The notes: generated from the sequence alone by a model not told the origin. Counted from the stretch's first letter, positions 43,140 through 56,941 are shown. The stretch is 64,000 nt of DNA from Paralithodes platypus (GCA_032716605.1 CM064552.1:4882772-4946771), one strand, 5' to 3'. Translations and numbers: made by a program.

Positions 43140-43590
43140 TCCTATAAGGGCGATTCATATCAATGTCTTTTTCCCCCTCAAAGTATATTTGTTAGTTTGC
43201 TCCCTACTATCCTAGTCTGCCATAAAAAAAAGAAAATAAATAAAAATAAATAAATAATAATAATAATAATAATAATAGACTTCCATCAAGCTATACACAA
43301 ATTCTAGTCTTCCAACAAGCTTATAAAAACAGTCTTTCATCAAACTTAAAAATACCCCCAAGGAGATAAATGTGTGCATTGTTTGGTAGAAAGAATCCTG
43401 GCCAAAGGTCGGTGTCTCCTAAATTGCAGGCTCGCTATCGCTCGACAGGAATAATTTGACACCTAATTAGCACGACAGGTCTTAATATTGACAAAAACAA
43501 AATGGGGCGAAAGGTCTTAAAATCTCAAAACTACTGGGGCTAAACATGAGGGAGAAGGGGAGCCAGGAAAACTAATCATCCCCCCTTAAA
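43140..43590 (-). repeat. Family F copy, rearranged
   Basis: GCTCCCTACTATCCTAGTCT, TTGCAGGCTCGCTATCGCTC, GCGAAAGGTCTTAAAATCTC and GGGGCTAAACATGAGGGAGA, with repeated CTTCCATCAAGC-like phrases and (AAT)n inside. Ends ATCCCCCCTTAA. Confidence 0.65.
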
Positions 43591-43664
43591 GCAAAGTATC
43601 CATACGACAGTCCACGCAACTTGATACTGTTTGTCATAAAAAGGTAGCATTTACAATCAGGGTT

Positions 43665-43865
43665 ACCAAATCAAGTCCGCTATTATAAAAGCCGAACATT
43701 GCTAGAACAAGGCCACAATCTCTAGAGTAGGCCTATCACTCTCTACGGTTGCTCAAATCTCCAGAATATCGCTAGAATTCATGCCGCTAGATGTAAAAAT
43801 TTGTCTCTAGATCGAAGTATATACCTCTAGATCTGGCGAGAAAGTAGGTAGCTTGGCAACACTAT
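43665..43865. repeat. Dispersed repeat family P
   Basis: GGTTACCAAATCAAGTCCGC, AATATCGCTAGAATTCATGC and ATACCTCTAGATCTGGCGAG match 35938-36145. Confidence 0.6.
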
Positions 43866-44556
43866 TTACAATTACTGCCAGGTCAGCTGCGGCGACTCAA
43901 AGCTCCTTTTGGCTAAGATGTTGCACGAATCCCGTAACTGACTCACTGACGATCTTGATATAGGGTGTATAATTTTCCTCTTGACTGTAAAATATCCATG
44001 TTAATAAGTATATTTAATGCATAATTTTTCCTCTCGACTGCATAATATTCATGTTATGCATAATTTTTTACGTCTCCAAATTCGGATATCATACTCGATC
44101 AACACTCAATCGTTATAGTTGCTTGTAATTGCACATTGTAAACGAAATGACTAGTATAAGAAAGAAAAAATCTATACCAATACACTTCCCCCCCCCCCCC
44201 CCTCCTCTCTCTCTCTCAATAATTCATTTAGGTTCCATGGCTAGGCATGGGGGAGGGGGGATTCTTTATCAGGTTAGCGTACCGGTACGTCAAGTATAGT
44301 TACAGTTCAGGTAACGGTACTGGTAGTTTTGCCTTACCGGTATATCTACTGTCAAATTATGTCACGTAGAAAATAAACTCATACATCAGCCTATCAGTGT
44401 CAAGTCTAGGTATGTCCGGAATTATTAATGTGATCGAGTGGCAGTAAACACACACACACACACAAACACACCCACACCCACACCGTCACCCCCTCTCCCC
44501 ACAATAACAATACACACATACACGCACACACATATACACCCCCCCCCCTACCTCTT

Positions 44557-44596
<40 letters not shown>

Positions 44597-44975
44597 TATG
44601 AGGGTTCCATATTGTATAAACCATACTGAGGTGCCTGGCTTACCCAAAGTATTATAAACTTGTATGTATATAAACTTTGGGCTTATCTACCTACTTAGGC
44701 AGACATAGGGCAGGGGCTACTGTTTATATACAGAGAGAGAGATTTACGTAATGGTGGTGAAGGGGCTAATATTTGTATTATATAGTATTACTGATACATT
44801 CCTGGTTGCAAGCATAGGAGAGAAAGTGATGCAGCCGTGGCGAGAATAGTTTTTGTGTGAGACCAACCCGGTAGGTAGGTAGTCTGAACACCTGTGAGGG
44901 GATGGTCACTTCGCTACACTCACATTTCGCACACCAACACCCACCACACAACCAAGAGAGCTACAGGAGCAATTG

Positions 44976-45205
44976 ACCACTTGCGAATTTCAGGCTATAT
45001 GGAAGTTCGATCCGTAACCAAAAAAAGGAAATGCAATAATAATGTAGGATTCTGATGGGCAGATAGTAGGTTGACAGTATATATAAATTGTACTACAACC
45101 GTAATTTAGCTTGTAATTCTGCTAAATATGTGCAACAGCTCTTACTTCCTTATAGCTGAATTTCCCTGAAACTCACAAGTGGTCAATTTATCTCCTTCAA
45201 GATTC
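44976..45205. repeat. Hairpin repeat family Q
   Basis: GACCACTTGCGAATTTCAGG and CCTGAAACTCACAAGTGGTC are complementary ends, and GCTATATGGAAGTTCGA mirrors ACTTCCTTATAGC. Copies are at 59075-59865 (interrupted) and 35495-35560 (partial). Confidence 0.65.
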
Positions 45206-45639
45206 AATATGCGAATGCTGACAAATGACTAGTGCAAGGCGTCAAACGAAACTGAGTTTTCTTTTCAGTCTTTAATATTGGGAATGCAAAGTTAGGTTGG
45301 GTCAGGTTAGGTGAAGGTATTGAAGGATAAGTCTTAACAATGGCACCTCGTATCTACTTTTCGAAGAGAGAGAGAGAGATATCTGTATTATTACGGTATG
45401 GTTAACGGTTCTTATTAAGGTAAGTCCTTGGAAATGATATAATTACCAAAACAATGCAATTTTAGGTTAGTTATCCCGTATTCCTTCTCATATTCATTCT
45501 AGCCTTAAGAAGAAATTAATATAAACACCATGTGACGAGGGGCACTTTATTGACATCGTTTTGCATAAACCTTCATCAGGCCATTATGCGAAACGTTGTC
45601 AATAAAGTGATCCTCCTCATATGGTGTTTATATTCATTC

Positions 45640-47160
45640 TGTCTACATTTCTAAGATTATTGTTATCAAGAATAGGGAGCTTTAAGATAAAATTAGATAG
45701 GCATATGAACGAGATGGGTTGGGTGTGAGGGGGATCTGTCAGGTGGGGACCAGGTGTAGGGCTCTGCAGACCCCCGTTTTTCTGACCTCTGACTGTTTCG
45801 GTGAGGTCAGTCCTAATGGTATTTTTAAGCTGGGCTTATACTTAGGGTTGGGTGTGACAGGGATCTGCCTTGTGTAGGCCAATCGGCTTTCTGCAGACTC
45901 CCATTTTCTTATGTTCTTAAGAAAGTTTTGCCGCAGCGCTAATCTCCATGACCCTGTGGTGGGTGTGACACCAAACTTGCTACACTCTATGACATAAATC
46001 ATGCCCTTAATTTTTCGAAGTTAACGCGAACTGAATCGAATCTTCTCATTAATTCTTTACCTTATATTTACGTTTCAGAGATTCGTTTAGCGGTTCCAAG
46101 GTTCATATTGGGACAGGATTCGTGTCTTTAAGAGAGGGTATACAGGACGAAGTGAATTACAGGGCGAAATGGTTGTGAGGCGAAGTGACTGGTTTCCTCC
46201 GTGTGGGCGGCATGAGTGGAGGGTTCGTCATCAGACACATTCGGCTTACTGGCCTTCACCGAGGATATTTCGGCGCTTGGTGTCCTCGCCTCTTCTCAGA
46301 TTTATAGACTTTATCAACATTTATAATTAACGTACGGTTGGGTGTATTAAAGGAGAGGTATTTATTTTTGACATTGACAAAGAAATGGGGCGAAAGATCG
46401 GTAGCATTCAAGGAGACTACTGCAGGACTCTTCTTCTTCTTACCTCTGACCGGGTATAGGCTATCCTAGTGTTTACTAGCCTATACCCCTTTGAAAGGAC
46501 ATTAGCCTAACCTAACAACCTTACCTACCTAGTATTCAAACCCCGCTTTGACTTAGATTTTTGGTATTTGTTATATTTTTCAATTTGTTGATAACGAAAA
46601 TCCTCCATGCGGACTATATGGAGAAAAATATGGCGAATCTATTGGTGCCTATTTTCCCTAATAAATTGTTTCTCATAACGTCGCACTAGTGTCCTTGAAT
46701 ATTATCACCTATCCTAGTATTATGCCCCCCACACCCCCGCTGGTTGGGTTTTTTTTTTTTTTTTGTTTTTTTTAGCTAGGCTATTACAACCTTTAGCCCT
46801 ACAACCTTACCTAACTTAACCTAGTATATGGGTGGGGGCTGCCGCCCCCACACCCCCGCTGGATGGGTACTGGCTGAAAAACTTATTGTTTTACAGTATA
46901 GCCTCGGCCTATATGTATTTTAGCGTTTGTTTTGTTTTTCTCCCTTATAATACATTTCAGCTCTTAATGACATATATAGCAATGATGTATAATTATGGAC
47001 TACCGGACCTATTAGGCCTACAAAGATCGATGGGCTAACTGTCGGTCCAAAACATCAGTATAACCAAAACAAAATACATTTAGTAAGCTTCATAAATTAC
47101 CAGTATGTAAATAGTCGGGACAAACTATACAGTACTTGAGAATTTTAGCGACAATGGATT
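45640..47160. other. No gene recognised; family N/L traces
   Basis: Contains GGGTGTGAGGGGGATCTG and GGGTGTGACAGGGATCTGCC, a phrase also seen near 27390 and 36840 (inverted), plus two copies of CCCCACACCCCCGCTGG (about 46728 and 46843). No exon-like frame. Confidence 0.4.
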
Positions 47161-47589
47161 ACTAGCCTCCCGCCTCCGAAGTACGAAAAGTAGTACAGGA
47201 AAAGAGACAGCCAGAAACGGCTAAGGTAGAGGATGCCAAACCTCAATCTGGACAGGACCTCCCCTTACCTTTGTATAACCAAATAGGCCTAGCCTAGCCT
47301 AGGCCTATGTTGTCGAAATAGTCCTATTTCCATGTTGATGCACATGGACACAGAGTACGGTACTCTCTTATTGTCCATAATAAGTCCATTCATTATCTAG
47401 GGAGCCAGAATAGGGACAACACAACAGAAAACAATGAACACACAAAAACATAATACAAATTCACACACATCTAGGTCACCCAAGAGAAGACCCAGAGACC
47501 AGGGTACCAAGGTCCCTCCAGCACTTTCCCGACCCCCGACGAGGTTCTGATCTCGGCAGGCAGACATGCAGCATAGCGAAACCACAAGC

Positions 47590-47668
47590 CTGCCCACCAT
47601 ACATATAATTATCCATAAATATACATAAACGAGCAAATAAAAATTACCCATCCCCCCTTAAACAAGAC
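47590..47668 (+). repeat. Family F 3' terminus
   Basis: ATAAACGAGCAAATAAAAAT followed by ACCCATCCCCCCTTAA. Only the right end remains. Confidence 0.6.
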
Positions 47669-48368
47669 GATTGTGTCGATTTCTTAACATGAAAGTCTCG
47701 AGTTATTAGTAGACCTACTTCAGTGTTGATGAAGGTGTTATCAATTCCCCGCACAGCCTCCCACTCTCCCTAGCACCATAGTTACCAGGAATCATTTAAG
47801 TACTTACGGACAGGACAGACGAGGGTGGTGATCTAAGGATGTGTCACTACAGTTTAAGTTACCTCCCCCTCCAACCATGCTTCTTTATGTCAACAACACC
47901 GCGCGCCAGCTGGTGTTAACTGGTCGAATTATCTCATAGGCTACTATGGTAGCTTGGAGCGCGCTAGATTCAAATATATTAGTGTGACCTGGTTGACGTG
48001 TTAGGCAGCCCACTGGCGTACCTCAAATGATTCAGCTGAGAAGGGCATTCTCAACTCATATTTAAAGTCAATGTTAAATTTAGATCTATAATCGGATTGA
48101 TAAAAGTACCGGTATTTCTTTGATAGACCTACTGTGAAGGACTTTCACCCCAAAACGCTACTTCGAATGGTTGCGTTTTGTATATACAAAATGTTCAGCT
48201 AAAGTCAACATAGTGTGTGTGTGTGTGTGTCAGTTTAGTACACGCCTCTAAGCTTCACCATTAATTTAGAGGTACCGGTTCTCCCTCCACTGGGCTGCCC
48301 GAAGCTCCTGACCCTGAGTCACCAGACAAAATTACTTGTTTTATGTATCCGAGCTTGGCCAGTTTGTA

Positions 48369-48583
48369 CAGTTGCCCAAATAAATAACTCGTGTCTCCGC
48401 TGTCATTACGTTTTGCTCGCTGTGTGCTGTATTAATGTCTACCAGATGTTGAATAGGGTGTGTAAAGAAAGGATTGTTTTTGTATATCTCACTCAAACCG
48501 ATGATTTAAACCTTAGATAGTGCTGATATAAATTATTGATCATAATATACTTGGTGCCGAGACATAATTTGTTTGGCCGACTG
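48369..48583. mobile_element. Tc1/mariner-like MITE family I, diverged
   Basis: TA at 48367-48368 and 48584-48585. Ends CAGTTGCCCAAATAAATAAC and ATTTGTTTGGCCGACTG. The body GCTGTCATTACGTTTTGCTC and CTTGGTGCCGAGACATAA matches the copy at 39007. Confidence 0.8.
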
Positions 48584-49648
48584 TACAGCGGGTATAATTA
48601 CATCTCCAGTGATTAGCTACCTACAAACCCACATCACCAATACCAAGTTCTGTATTTATTTAGTGTTAATGTATACGGTAACGCTAATAGGAATACGTAT
48701 AGCCAAGTGCAATATAGATTGGCTTTGTTTAGGCCATTTTGACTAACAGGCCTACTGGTGGTGCGAGTTTCTTTCTCTATGTAAAAAAAAAAAAAATCCG
48801 TTTATTTTGTTTTATATCTAAGCTTCGTAAAATCGTATGAATGTAGCTAAAATCAAATAACAAAAACGTCGCTGGTACAGAAGGGGTTAAGCTTCAGTAA
48901 AACGAGCACTGTTCGTGAGTCATATATTGCAAATGATTAAGTGATTGTCATGTGTGTATACCGTAGGCTATATAGACTTTCACTTTCACCAACACCCACG
49001 TACATGACTCGGCTCGTACGTACACACACAGACGCTTATATACACACAGCAAAACTCTCACACATATGCAGTTTACACACACACACACACACACACCCCA
49101 CACCCACACCCACACCCACACACACATATACATACACATACACATACACACCCACACCCACACACACCTACCGTACCTGTAATAGTACCGGTAAAATTAC
49201 GTAACTTTGGAGGGGGATATAATTTCGGACATCCGGAAAAAATATAAGGAATCACAGTTATGGGTTAAATACATGATGTTTATGGAAAAACAAGTATGTC
49301 TGTGGTGTTCTTCCATAATGCAGAGCCATTTTTTCGTAACTGTAGCTTATATACTTTTATCCAGAAATGTCCGAAGTATAACCCCTTGACCGAAGTTAGG
49401 CCATTTTACGGTACCCTACAGTTTTTATGGAGCACCGACGAGCATACCGCCCTAGCACATATTAATAGTGATTACATATGATTATTTAATATCATTTTCT
49501 ATCCTATCCTTATATTGAAGGCACTACCAATATAGCCTACTTAGCCTATACGGGTACATTATTATAGGCCCATGATTTACCGGAATTCTTTTCATTAATA
49601 GCTATTCTTTTTACAGTGTAGCCTATTCCCAGCCCGTCGTACTATTAA

Positions 49649-49853
49649 CCCTTTGAGTACCAGCGACGTGTTATATTATATTCTAGCAATAGTTAGACAA
49701 TATTATGCAGCTTGGGAAGGATCTGTGGTAGTTAAAAGGGTTGGTTGCGATAGTTTGAAGCCTTATTATTGCTAAAGGTCTATCCCGAGCTGAATAAAAT
49801 CGTCTAATAGTCGCCAGAATATGATGAAGGGGACGTCCCTGGTACTGTATGGG
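49649..49853. mobile_element. TTAA-flanked element, family B
   Basis: TTAA at 49645-49648 and 49854-49857. CCCTTTGAGTACCAGCGACG and GGACGTCCCTGGTACTGTAT ends, 205 bp. It abuts family O at 49858. Confidence 0.8.
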
Positions 49854-49857
49854 TTAA

Positions 49858-50062
49858 GGCTATGTCACACGAACGCTTTTTCCGGCAATTTTTAAGAGCA
49901 AGTTTTTTTCTAGCGGTATTTCGGGGTTTTGTACATTGGTATCGTGAATAGACTGAAAGTGGAATATGCTTGGTGTTTCAATGCTAATAAAAGTTTAATT
50001 CTGAAGTCACCAGACGAAAATTGCTCCAAAATATTGCCGGAAAAAGTGCCCTTATGGCACTG
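49858..50062. mobile_element. MITE-like element family O
   Basis: GGCTATGTCACACGAACGCT and AGTGCCCTTATGGCACTGGC are inverted ends, and the interior repeats TTTTTCCGGCAA/TTGCCGGAAAAA. Sister of 25523-25740. Confidence 0.65.
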
Positions 50063-50204
50063 GCCTAAACTCATTGTAGACACCCACAACGAGGGGCGAT
50101 GCGCTCCTCGGTGCTGCTAGGAGAGTGGCGAACGCAACCTTAGATACTGATACCTTAGATAGACAGATACACGGTACTAAATCTTCAGTAACTGTCCATG
50201 TGTA

Positions 50205-50330
50205 TTAAGTAACACCCCGTTCTTAACATTAATCATCAATTACAAACCTCAATGCACTTGAATAACTAATTAAAGCATATGGTCCTCCCGGGATTCGAAC
50301 TCGGGACACCACACCTAGAACATAAGCATG
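50205..50330 (-). mobile_element. tRNA-derived SINE
   Basis: The minus strand has GAGTTCGAATCCCGGGAGGA and a tail ATGCACTTGAATAAC/AATTGATGATTAATGTTAAG as in 11449 and 15109. The head is cut off after CATGCTTATGTTCTAGG. Confidence 0.65.
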
Positions 50331-50600
50331 GGCTCTGCGAGAGGGCTGGTTATCACTTAGAGGCCCACGTCTCTTCAACAAACTCCCGCGGCGAGTACAA
50401 AGGAGTACAAAGGAAATCAAGCAACAACAGATCTAGTGACCCTTCTAGGTTGCTTGTCCTCCAAAACACTGAGGATCAAGTGTCCAAACAGTGGTTTAGA
50501 GTGGGTAAGGAAACATTGGAAAGGGAATTACTGCCCTGGAACTAATGTCCGTGGCAGGATTAGGAAGTTAATAGGGGACAGATGGGTTAGTAACTGAGGG
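50330..50600 (+). pseudogene. Possible LINE C-terminal remnant
   Basis: The frame reads SLRGPRLFNKLPREYKG and KQWFRVGKETLERELLPWN, reminiscent of the GPRLFNxLP tail found after the RT in some jockey/CR1-type elements. No other RT motif is adjacent. Weak assignment. Confidence 0.35.
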
Positions 50601-52015
50601 GGGGATAAAATAAAGTTATTCATTTACAAACGCAGTCAGTCGCGGGTTTGATGCGAGATATTTGTCTACGCGGAGTAAGAGACATGAGAGCCCTCTATGT
50701 CGAACTGCAAAGAGTGCCAGACGAGCCCATTTTCGCAGGGGAGCGTGCTTCCCCTTCGTACAGTCTGCTGCACCAAATCACCACCCAGAACGAGGGGCGG
50801 CGCGCTCCTCGGTGCCACTAGCAGTGGCGAACTCAACAAAGGTAAGGTACCGGTATCTAAATAATATATTATTAGGCGTCACCCCCTTTTACGTTCCAGG
50901 GATGGCAGACATGCTATTAGACGCTACAAATAGTGTGTGTAGGTGTTTGACCGAGTTTATAATGCGAGAAGGAAATTCCCCCCCACACACACACACATAC
51001 ACAAGCACACACACCCACACACATATACAACTCAAATTTCCCCTAGCAAACAAGACATCAGAGAGAGAGAGAGAGAGAGAGAAAGTAAGCTGGTTGCTGA
51101 AGCTTGACTAGTGAGGTGTGAGAAACAGTGAGATCATGATTCATTAGTACCGGTACATAGTAATTTGTATACTATCTGTAGACTATCTATCATGTACGGT
51201 ATTCGTTTACACACACACACACACACACAAGTGACGGTGTGTTTAACGCAAACGTTAATTTTGCATACTTACGAGTACATTTTTTCGATGTTTAAACCTA
51301 AATATAACTATCTATTTCACATCTAATCTACAAAACTCCGTTTCAAAGGATATGTGTGTAAGCTCTAAAGTGTCTCCCCAAACTACATGTATACCTGCGA
51401 ACCCACCGTACATACGGTAATTAGTCAATTTTGTACCTATAAATATACCACCGTTTCACCACTCACACATACAGCACAATCAAATTATCTCTCTTTCTCT
51501 CTCTCTCTCTTTCTCTAATCCTCTTGTGAGTCATATTACCAGTCTTTAGCCTATACCGGTTCACTAGCTTTTAACAATTAGATAGTTTTTTGTAATATTA
51601 ATGTACAAAATAATTCCATTAGGTTCGCTTCAAAAGATTTATCGAAGGTAGGTGTGTGGCCCATTAACACTATCTGGTTCGACGTCTTGGGGGTTATTTT
51701 GATATATGGTTGATTTTTGATTGAGGATTTTGCTTGTTTTTGTCATTTCGAGGAACGTATTTTACCTTGTCCCGGTCTAGGCTAACAAAAATGCCTTCCC
51801 AAACTAAATTCCAAACATACATTTACTGTCAAAAAGTATCTATGGTACGATACATATTTCTACTTAACTTAATGATCTAACTATTATTTGTTGACACCGT
51901 AGTATTCTTATTGTTTTTTTCGTGTAATAGATTTATTTCTATCACTATGATATGTTAGTTTATTGTATTTAAAGGTATTGCCAACGTGTAACGCTACCAG
52001 TAGACCTATATCCTT
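50600..52015. other. No gene recognised; (AC)n and (AG)n tracts
   Basis: 50765-50825 repeats GAACGAGGGGCGGCGCGCTC, also present at 50088-50110 in variant form. Short (AC)n/(AG)n tracts occur at 50985, 51062 and 51215. A line of CpG-rich sequence at 50700-50830 has no credible exon. Confidence 0.4.
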
Positions 52016-52043
52016 CACACACACACACACACACACCACCACC

Positions 52044-52101
<58 letters not shown>

Positions 52102-52362
52102 GAAAGTATAGGTGTTAATTAACCAGTGTGTTACCTGGTACCTGTATCACTATGTATATTTATCATTAATAATACCGGTATCCCTTCTACCCTTACCCTA
52201 CCCTATGCCCGATGTGTGTGTGTGTGTGTGTGTTTGAGAGTGATAGATGAAAGTATAGGTGTTAATTAACCAGTTTATTACCTGGTACTTGTAGAGTATG
52301 GATATTCATCATTAATACTACTGATAACCTTTCTCCACTTACCCTACCCTACCTCTGTGTGA

Positions 52363-52402
<40 letters not shown>

Positions 52403-52541
52403 GAGAGAAAGAGAGAGAGTGAGTATGAAAGTACAGCCTATACAATAGGTGTTAAAACCAGTCTGTTACCTGGTACCTGTAGACTGGATATTGATAATTA
52501 ATAATACCGGTACACGTTCTATCCTTACCCTACCCGACCCT

Positions 52542-52587
<46 letters not shown>

Positions 52588-52754
52588 CGAGAGTGAGATA
52601 TGAAAGTATAGGTGTTAAAACCAGTGTGTGTGTGTGAGAGAGTGAAATTATAGGTGTTAATAAACCAATTAATTACCGGCACCTGGTACCTGTGGCACTA
52701 TTGATATTGATAATTAATAATACCGGTACCCGCTCTAACTTTACCCTACCCTGT

Positions 52755-52785
<31 letters not shown>

Positions 52786-52790
52786 TTCTT
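52015..52790 (+). repeat. Large-unit tandem region with (GT)n/(GA)n spacers
   Basis: ATGAAAGTATAGGTGTTAAT, CAGTGTGTTACCTGGTACCT, TTAATAATACCGGTA and CTTACCCTACCCT recur in order four to five times (about 52100, 52245, 52425, 52597 truncated, 52645). The units are joined by variable (GT)n/(GA)n runs. Confidence 0.85.
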
Positions 52791-53924
52791 GTTTAACTTG
52801 GCTAACTGTAGCCTACATGAGCTAGATATCAGTTATGCCTCTGACTCCCATACGTCTTTCTTAAGCTGAATACAATCGTCTAATTATACCCAGCATAAAC
52901 TTTAAAAACACGCCATGTAACTTTGAAGGGGTTTATCAAGAAATGTGTGAATATGGTGGCTCTGTAATGTGAAGTGGTTCCCTATGACGATGTTGGCACT
53001 GAGGAGGCTGGCACTCAAGAAGAAGAACAACAACAAGAAGAACAAGACGAAGAAGAAGAATCACAACAACAACAACGACGATAACAACAACAACAACAAC
53101 AACAATGGGTGACCGAACAAATCAACCAGTGGGCCATTTCAACCAGTATAGCCAATATTTTTAAGTTAGAATCGGTCAGGTTGGGTTAGAACTTAGAACT
53201 CTTAATTGGTAGCTACTGATAAATAATTGGTCCTGGTAGATTTGGCACTGGCACTAGTTAAGTGATGAAGGATAGGTGAACATTGTATGGGTTGGGCAGG
53301 GTAAAGGTACAGTGGGTGTTTAAGAAGATAGTGGTAGTAGTGGACAGTGGTATGGCTTAGGTTGGTCGCGAATCCCCAATTAGCTAAACATCGGCCTTTA
53401 ACTGGGACATATTTACAATATACAAACAAATGTATGAATTTAGCTTGAAGTGGGAATCTTAGTGGAGATTATTCTAGTTTAGGGGGCAAACTAAAAAAAC
53501 AAAACACAAATGTCTCGAGAATGGAAACAAAAAACATAACACATAATTATGAAATTAGGTAAAAGGTAATTAAATATATAACTTACATATAGATAAAAAC
53601 ATGACTAAATCAATAAATACATACATATATAAATATATTCCCCAAACGTGGTGTGGGGTAGTGTTGAGGTGATGTTGGTAAGAGCGGTATGTTCCTTCAG
53701 CTGTTATGTTGCCAAATAACAGGCAATACAACGTAGTATCTCACCCACGGCTCTGTGCTGCATTGCTGCCAACTGTGCTGTGGGCCACATATTTCTTTTC
53801 CGACAACCTTTTATGGGATACCTGTACATTAATTAAGGGGGCCCACCTCGCTTTTTTTCTATTTCTCTCTCTCTCTCTCTCTATTTGGCTTGTATCCATT
53901 CGGCCCCATTCAGCCTACTGTTTT

Positions 53925-54115
53925 AATACTTTTACCCCCATCCAGGTGTCAATATTTTCCTGGCGAGCGGTAGCGAGCCAGCATATATATATATTTGTTT
54001 TGACAGCAAGCTATATTTGTACATTTTTCAATAGAAAAATGTCTCCGGCGAACCGGCAAAGCCGGATTTCTCCATACAATGCTGGCTCGCGATAAATTGA
54101 CACCTGGACACGCAG
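53925..54115. repeat. Family F fragments forming an inverted pair
   Basis: TCAATATTTTCCTGGCGAGC, GGTAGCGAGCC on the left and GCTGGCTCGCGATAAATTGA on the right. A third fragment lies at 54365-54540 (CGTTTAACCTCATTAGTTTA, GAGCGATACCGAGCCTGC). Confidence 0.6.
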
Positions 54116-54167
54116 ACATTTTGAACGCTCGTAAAGACGAACACAAGCGCATTTATGAATAAGTATT

Positions 54168-54207
<40 letters not shown>

Positions 54208-54327
54208 ATAAATAACCCTTTATAATGTTAGGTACTGAACTAGCTACCAAAGAATACATTAACCTTTACAATAGAGCCCCTTTGTTCAGCCATAATACCA
54301 GACATAGGACCTGCCCTATGGACAATT

Positions 54328-54355
54328 AGGAGGCTTAGGCTTAGGCTTAGGCTTA
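54328..54355 (+). repeat. Short (TTAGGC)n-like run
   Basis: Four copies of GGCTTA in tandem. Too short to be a telomere. Confidence 0.7.
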
Positions 54356-54832
54356 TCCTAACTGTTGCGGCGCGGGCTTTTAGGAGACTTTAAGACGTTT
54401 AACCTCATTAGTTTACCGATTATATGACATTTTACCCCATTTAGGTGTTGATTTTTACTTGAGCGATACCGAGCCTGCAATTTGGGAGAAACCTGGCTTT
54501 GGCCGGGAGATTTTTTTCTAACGAAAATAATTTAAACAGCGACTTTCAACTCAGCGGGAGACACTTGTTGCAGGTAGCTTTGCCTTTTGTCTCCTTCATA
54601 CACATATAACAAGAAACATAGATATATAGATTGAAGGGTGTCTGGGAAGCAGTCTTTGAGTACCGGTAACGCCCAACAACAGTCTCTTCTTTCTATTGTA
54701 AGTTTGTTTAAGGTTTAGGCCTACTGGTACCGTACAGTCATGAACGAGAGTAAAGTATATGGACAATAAGTGGTGGCAAAAACTTAACGAACTTCTAGAC
54801 CACCGCAATCAAATCTCTTCACTCACTTGCTC

Positions 54833-54837
<5 letters not shown>

Positions 54838-54877
<40 letters not shown>

Positions 54878-54955
54878 CACTCTCTCTTTCACACATACAC
54901 ACACTCTCTCTCTCTCTCACACACACTCAAATACACACACACACACACTCAAACA
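54838..54955 (+). repeat. (CT)n/(AC)n microsatellite block
   Basis: (CT)n at 54838-54872 followed by alternating CTCTC and ACACA runs. Confidence 0.9.
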
Positions 54956-55649
54956 CACCGTCTGGCCATCCGGACCTAAAGCTCCTTTACCTATATATGG
55001 TACCTCACACTATATATGGGTGCAGATATGGTGATTGGTCTGGGCGGGTACTGTACCGTGTGTGTGTGTGTGTGTGTGGGAGGGAGGTACCGTACTGAGA
55101 GAGAGAGTTAAACATATACTTAGACCACAAAGACCTTGCGGTCCCTACTAGATCGTCCAGCCTTAATACTACTAGACAGGGACAATTTATAGTAGAAGAA
55201 TAGGGCAGCAAAGTAGCAGGCTATCTCCCCACCCTCCACTCTTTCTGGTTAAAAAGCCGTACCGGAAAACAGGATGAAGTGTAACGTTATGGGTCAGGAA
55301 ATGCCAACAAGGAAAGTTTTTATACAGTGTAGAAAAAAAATTAGTTTGAAAATCAAAGAGAAAGAGAGAGAGTGAGAGTGAGAGTAATAAAGTTGAGATT
55401 AGCTGTATAATCTTGAGTGTAAACTAAAGACAACAAACACAGAACATTAACAGAGTGAAGTGCTTTTGGTGAACAGCAACTCCTTTATCACAACCTAACC
55501 CAAGTTACCGTAGGCTACTTTTTAAGTAACTGGAGGTTGATCAGCACACAGTCTACAGATGTATCTGTAGACTGTGGATCAGCAGAGCGCATACCTTCGC
55601 CTAAGCTGGCTGGTTCTATAAATCTATATCATTAATATCATACTGTAGG

Positions 55650-55866
55650 TTTAAATTTTCCTTTTGATCTGGGTTCCAGGACATGATTTGTATCACACCC
55701 TAAATTGATCTACTTCTTCCTTGGCGCATATCCTATCTGACCACCACATTTAAAAAAAAAATCGGTCCATAACTTGTTGAGATATCTTGTTTACTGATAA
55801 ACAGACAAACATATAAACAAAGGCAAAAGCATAACCTCCGTCCAACTTCGTTGGTGGAGGTAATAA
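55650..55866 (-). repeat. Dispersed repeat family R
   Basis: The reverse complement gives GTTATGCTTTTGCCTTTGTT and GATATGCGCCAAGGAAGAAG, matching 3172-3330 in order. Confidence 0.55.
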
Positions 55867-56165
55867 TGTATGTATCTATTCTATGTATATACTCAGGCAC
55901 ATAACCCATTGCTGGGGGTTGCCGACTCAAGACAGAGCCCGAACAGAAAACATTTAAAGTTTCAATTCTTAGGGTCCGGGACCACTTTCGCATTCGCTCA
56001 TCCCTTACTCTGTCCTGTCTCGTTGAGTAGAATTTTACAAGGGGAGGAGGATTCCTAGCTCCCTGCCCCCAGAAGGAAAAGTACCGGTAGGACAATACAA
56101 GAGAGCAGGCAGAAACGGCTAAGGTTGGGTAGAGGATGCTAAACCTCACTCTGGATAAGACCAGC
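55866..56165 (-). mobile_element. Retroposon family L
   Basis: ATATACTCAGGCACATAACC, CATTGCTGGGGGTTGCCGAC, GGTCCGGGACCACTTTCGCA and AGGGGAGGAGGATTCCTAGC, then CAGAAACGGCTAAGGTTGGG, which extends the family beyond the 16735 copy. Confidence 0.6.
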
Positions 56166-56350
56166 CCAAAAATAATTGTTGTTCAGTGACATGTTTATAA
56201 AATTTAGTTGAAATTAAGTATACCGTATACAGTAGAGTGACATGCCACTCTTAGGATAGCCAAGTGTAATAATACAACACAAATATGTTTGTAAGTGCGT
56301 TCAGTAGGGCTCGAATAATAGTATGGGGGTCTGCGGCTGTTTAAAACTGC

Positions 56351-56381
<31 letters not shown>

Positions 56382-56670
56382 GCGTGTGTGTGTGCTATAC
56401 TAAAATATAAGTACCTTGCGATCCATTACAAGTAAGTACAGTTACCCACAACAGTTATGTTCCTCGTCGTTATCTTATGGATGAAAGACAAATTAGTATG
56501 CATGATTGCAAGTGGGGTTTCTTTTAATTACCAGTTGACTAATCAGATGAGTTAACCATTGCATAAGAAAGTACACTCGTAATTCAATCATACACATTAT
56601 ATTTCCATGTATAAGATCACGGAGAGGAACAGAACTTATGTGGGCAAATGTACCTAAGGCCTAAATGTAA

Positions 56671-56805
56671 ACTGTCTTGATGGTGTAATAGTTCGAGTGT
56701 TTATGATCTGTATAAGGTAACCCAGGTTCGAATCCCGGTAGGATCACATGCTCTCATTAATTTCATTGAGAGGTGTTTGGTGTTGGGAGTGAAATTAATA
56801 AATTA
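56671..56805 (+). mobile_element. tRNA-derived SINE
   Basis: AACTGTCTTGATGGTGTAAT, GGTTCGAATCCCGGTAGGAT and GTGTTTGGTGTTGGGAGT. Nearly the same as 35239-35355. Confidence 0.7.
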
Positions 56806-56885
56806 GATTATACAATATAACAAAGCATAGTGTTATACAATAAACAATTATTCTACACTGTGATGAATCCTATAATGCCTATTAA

Positions 56886-56887
<2 letters not shown>

Positions 56888-56941
<54 letters not shown>
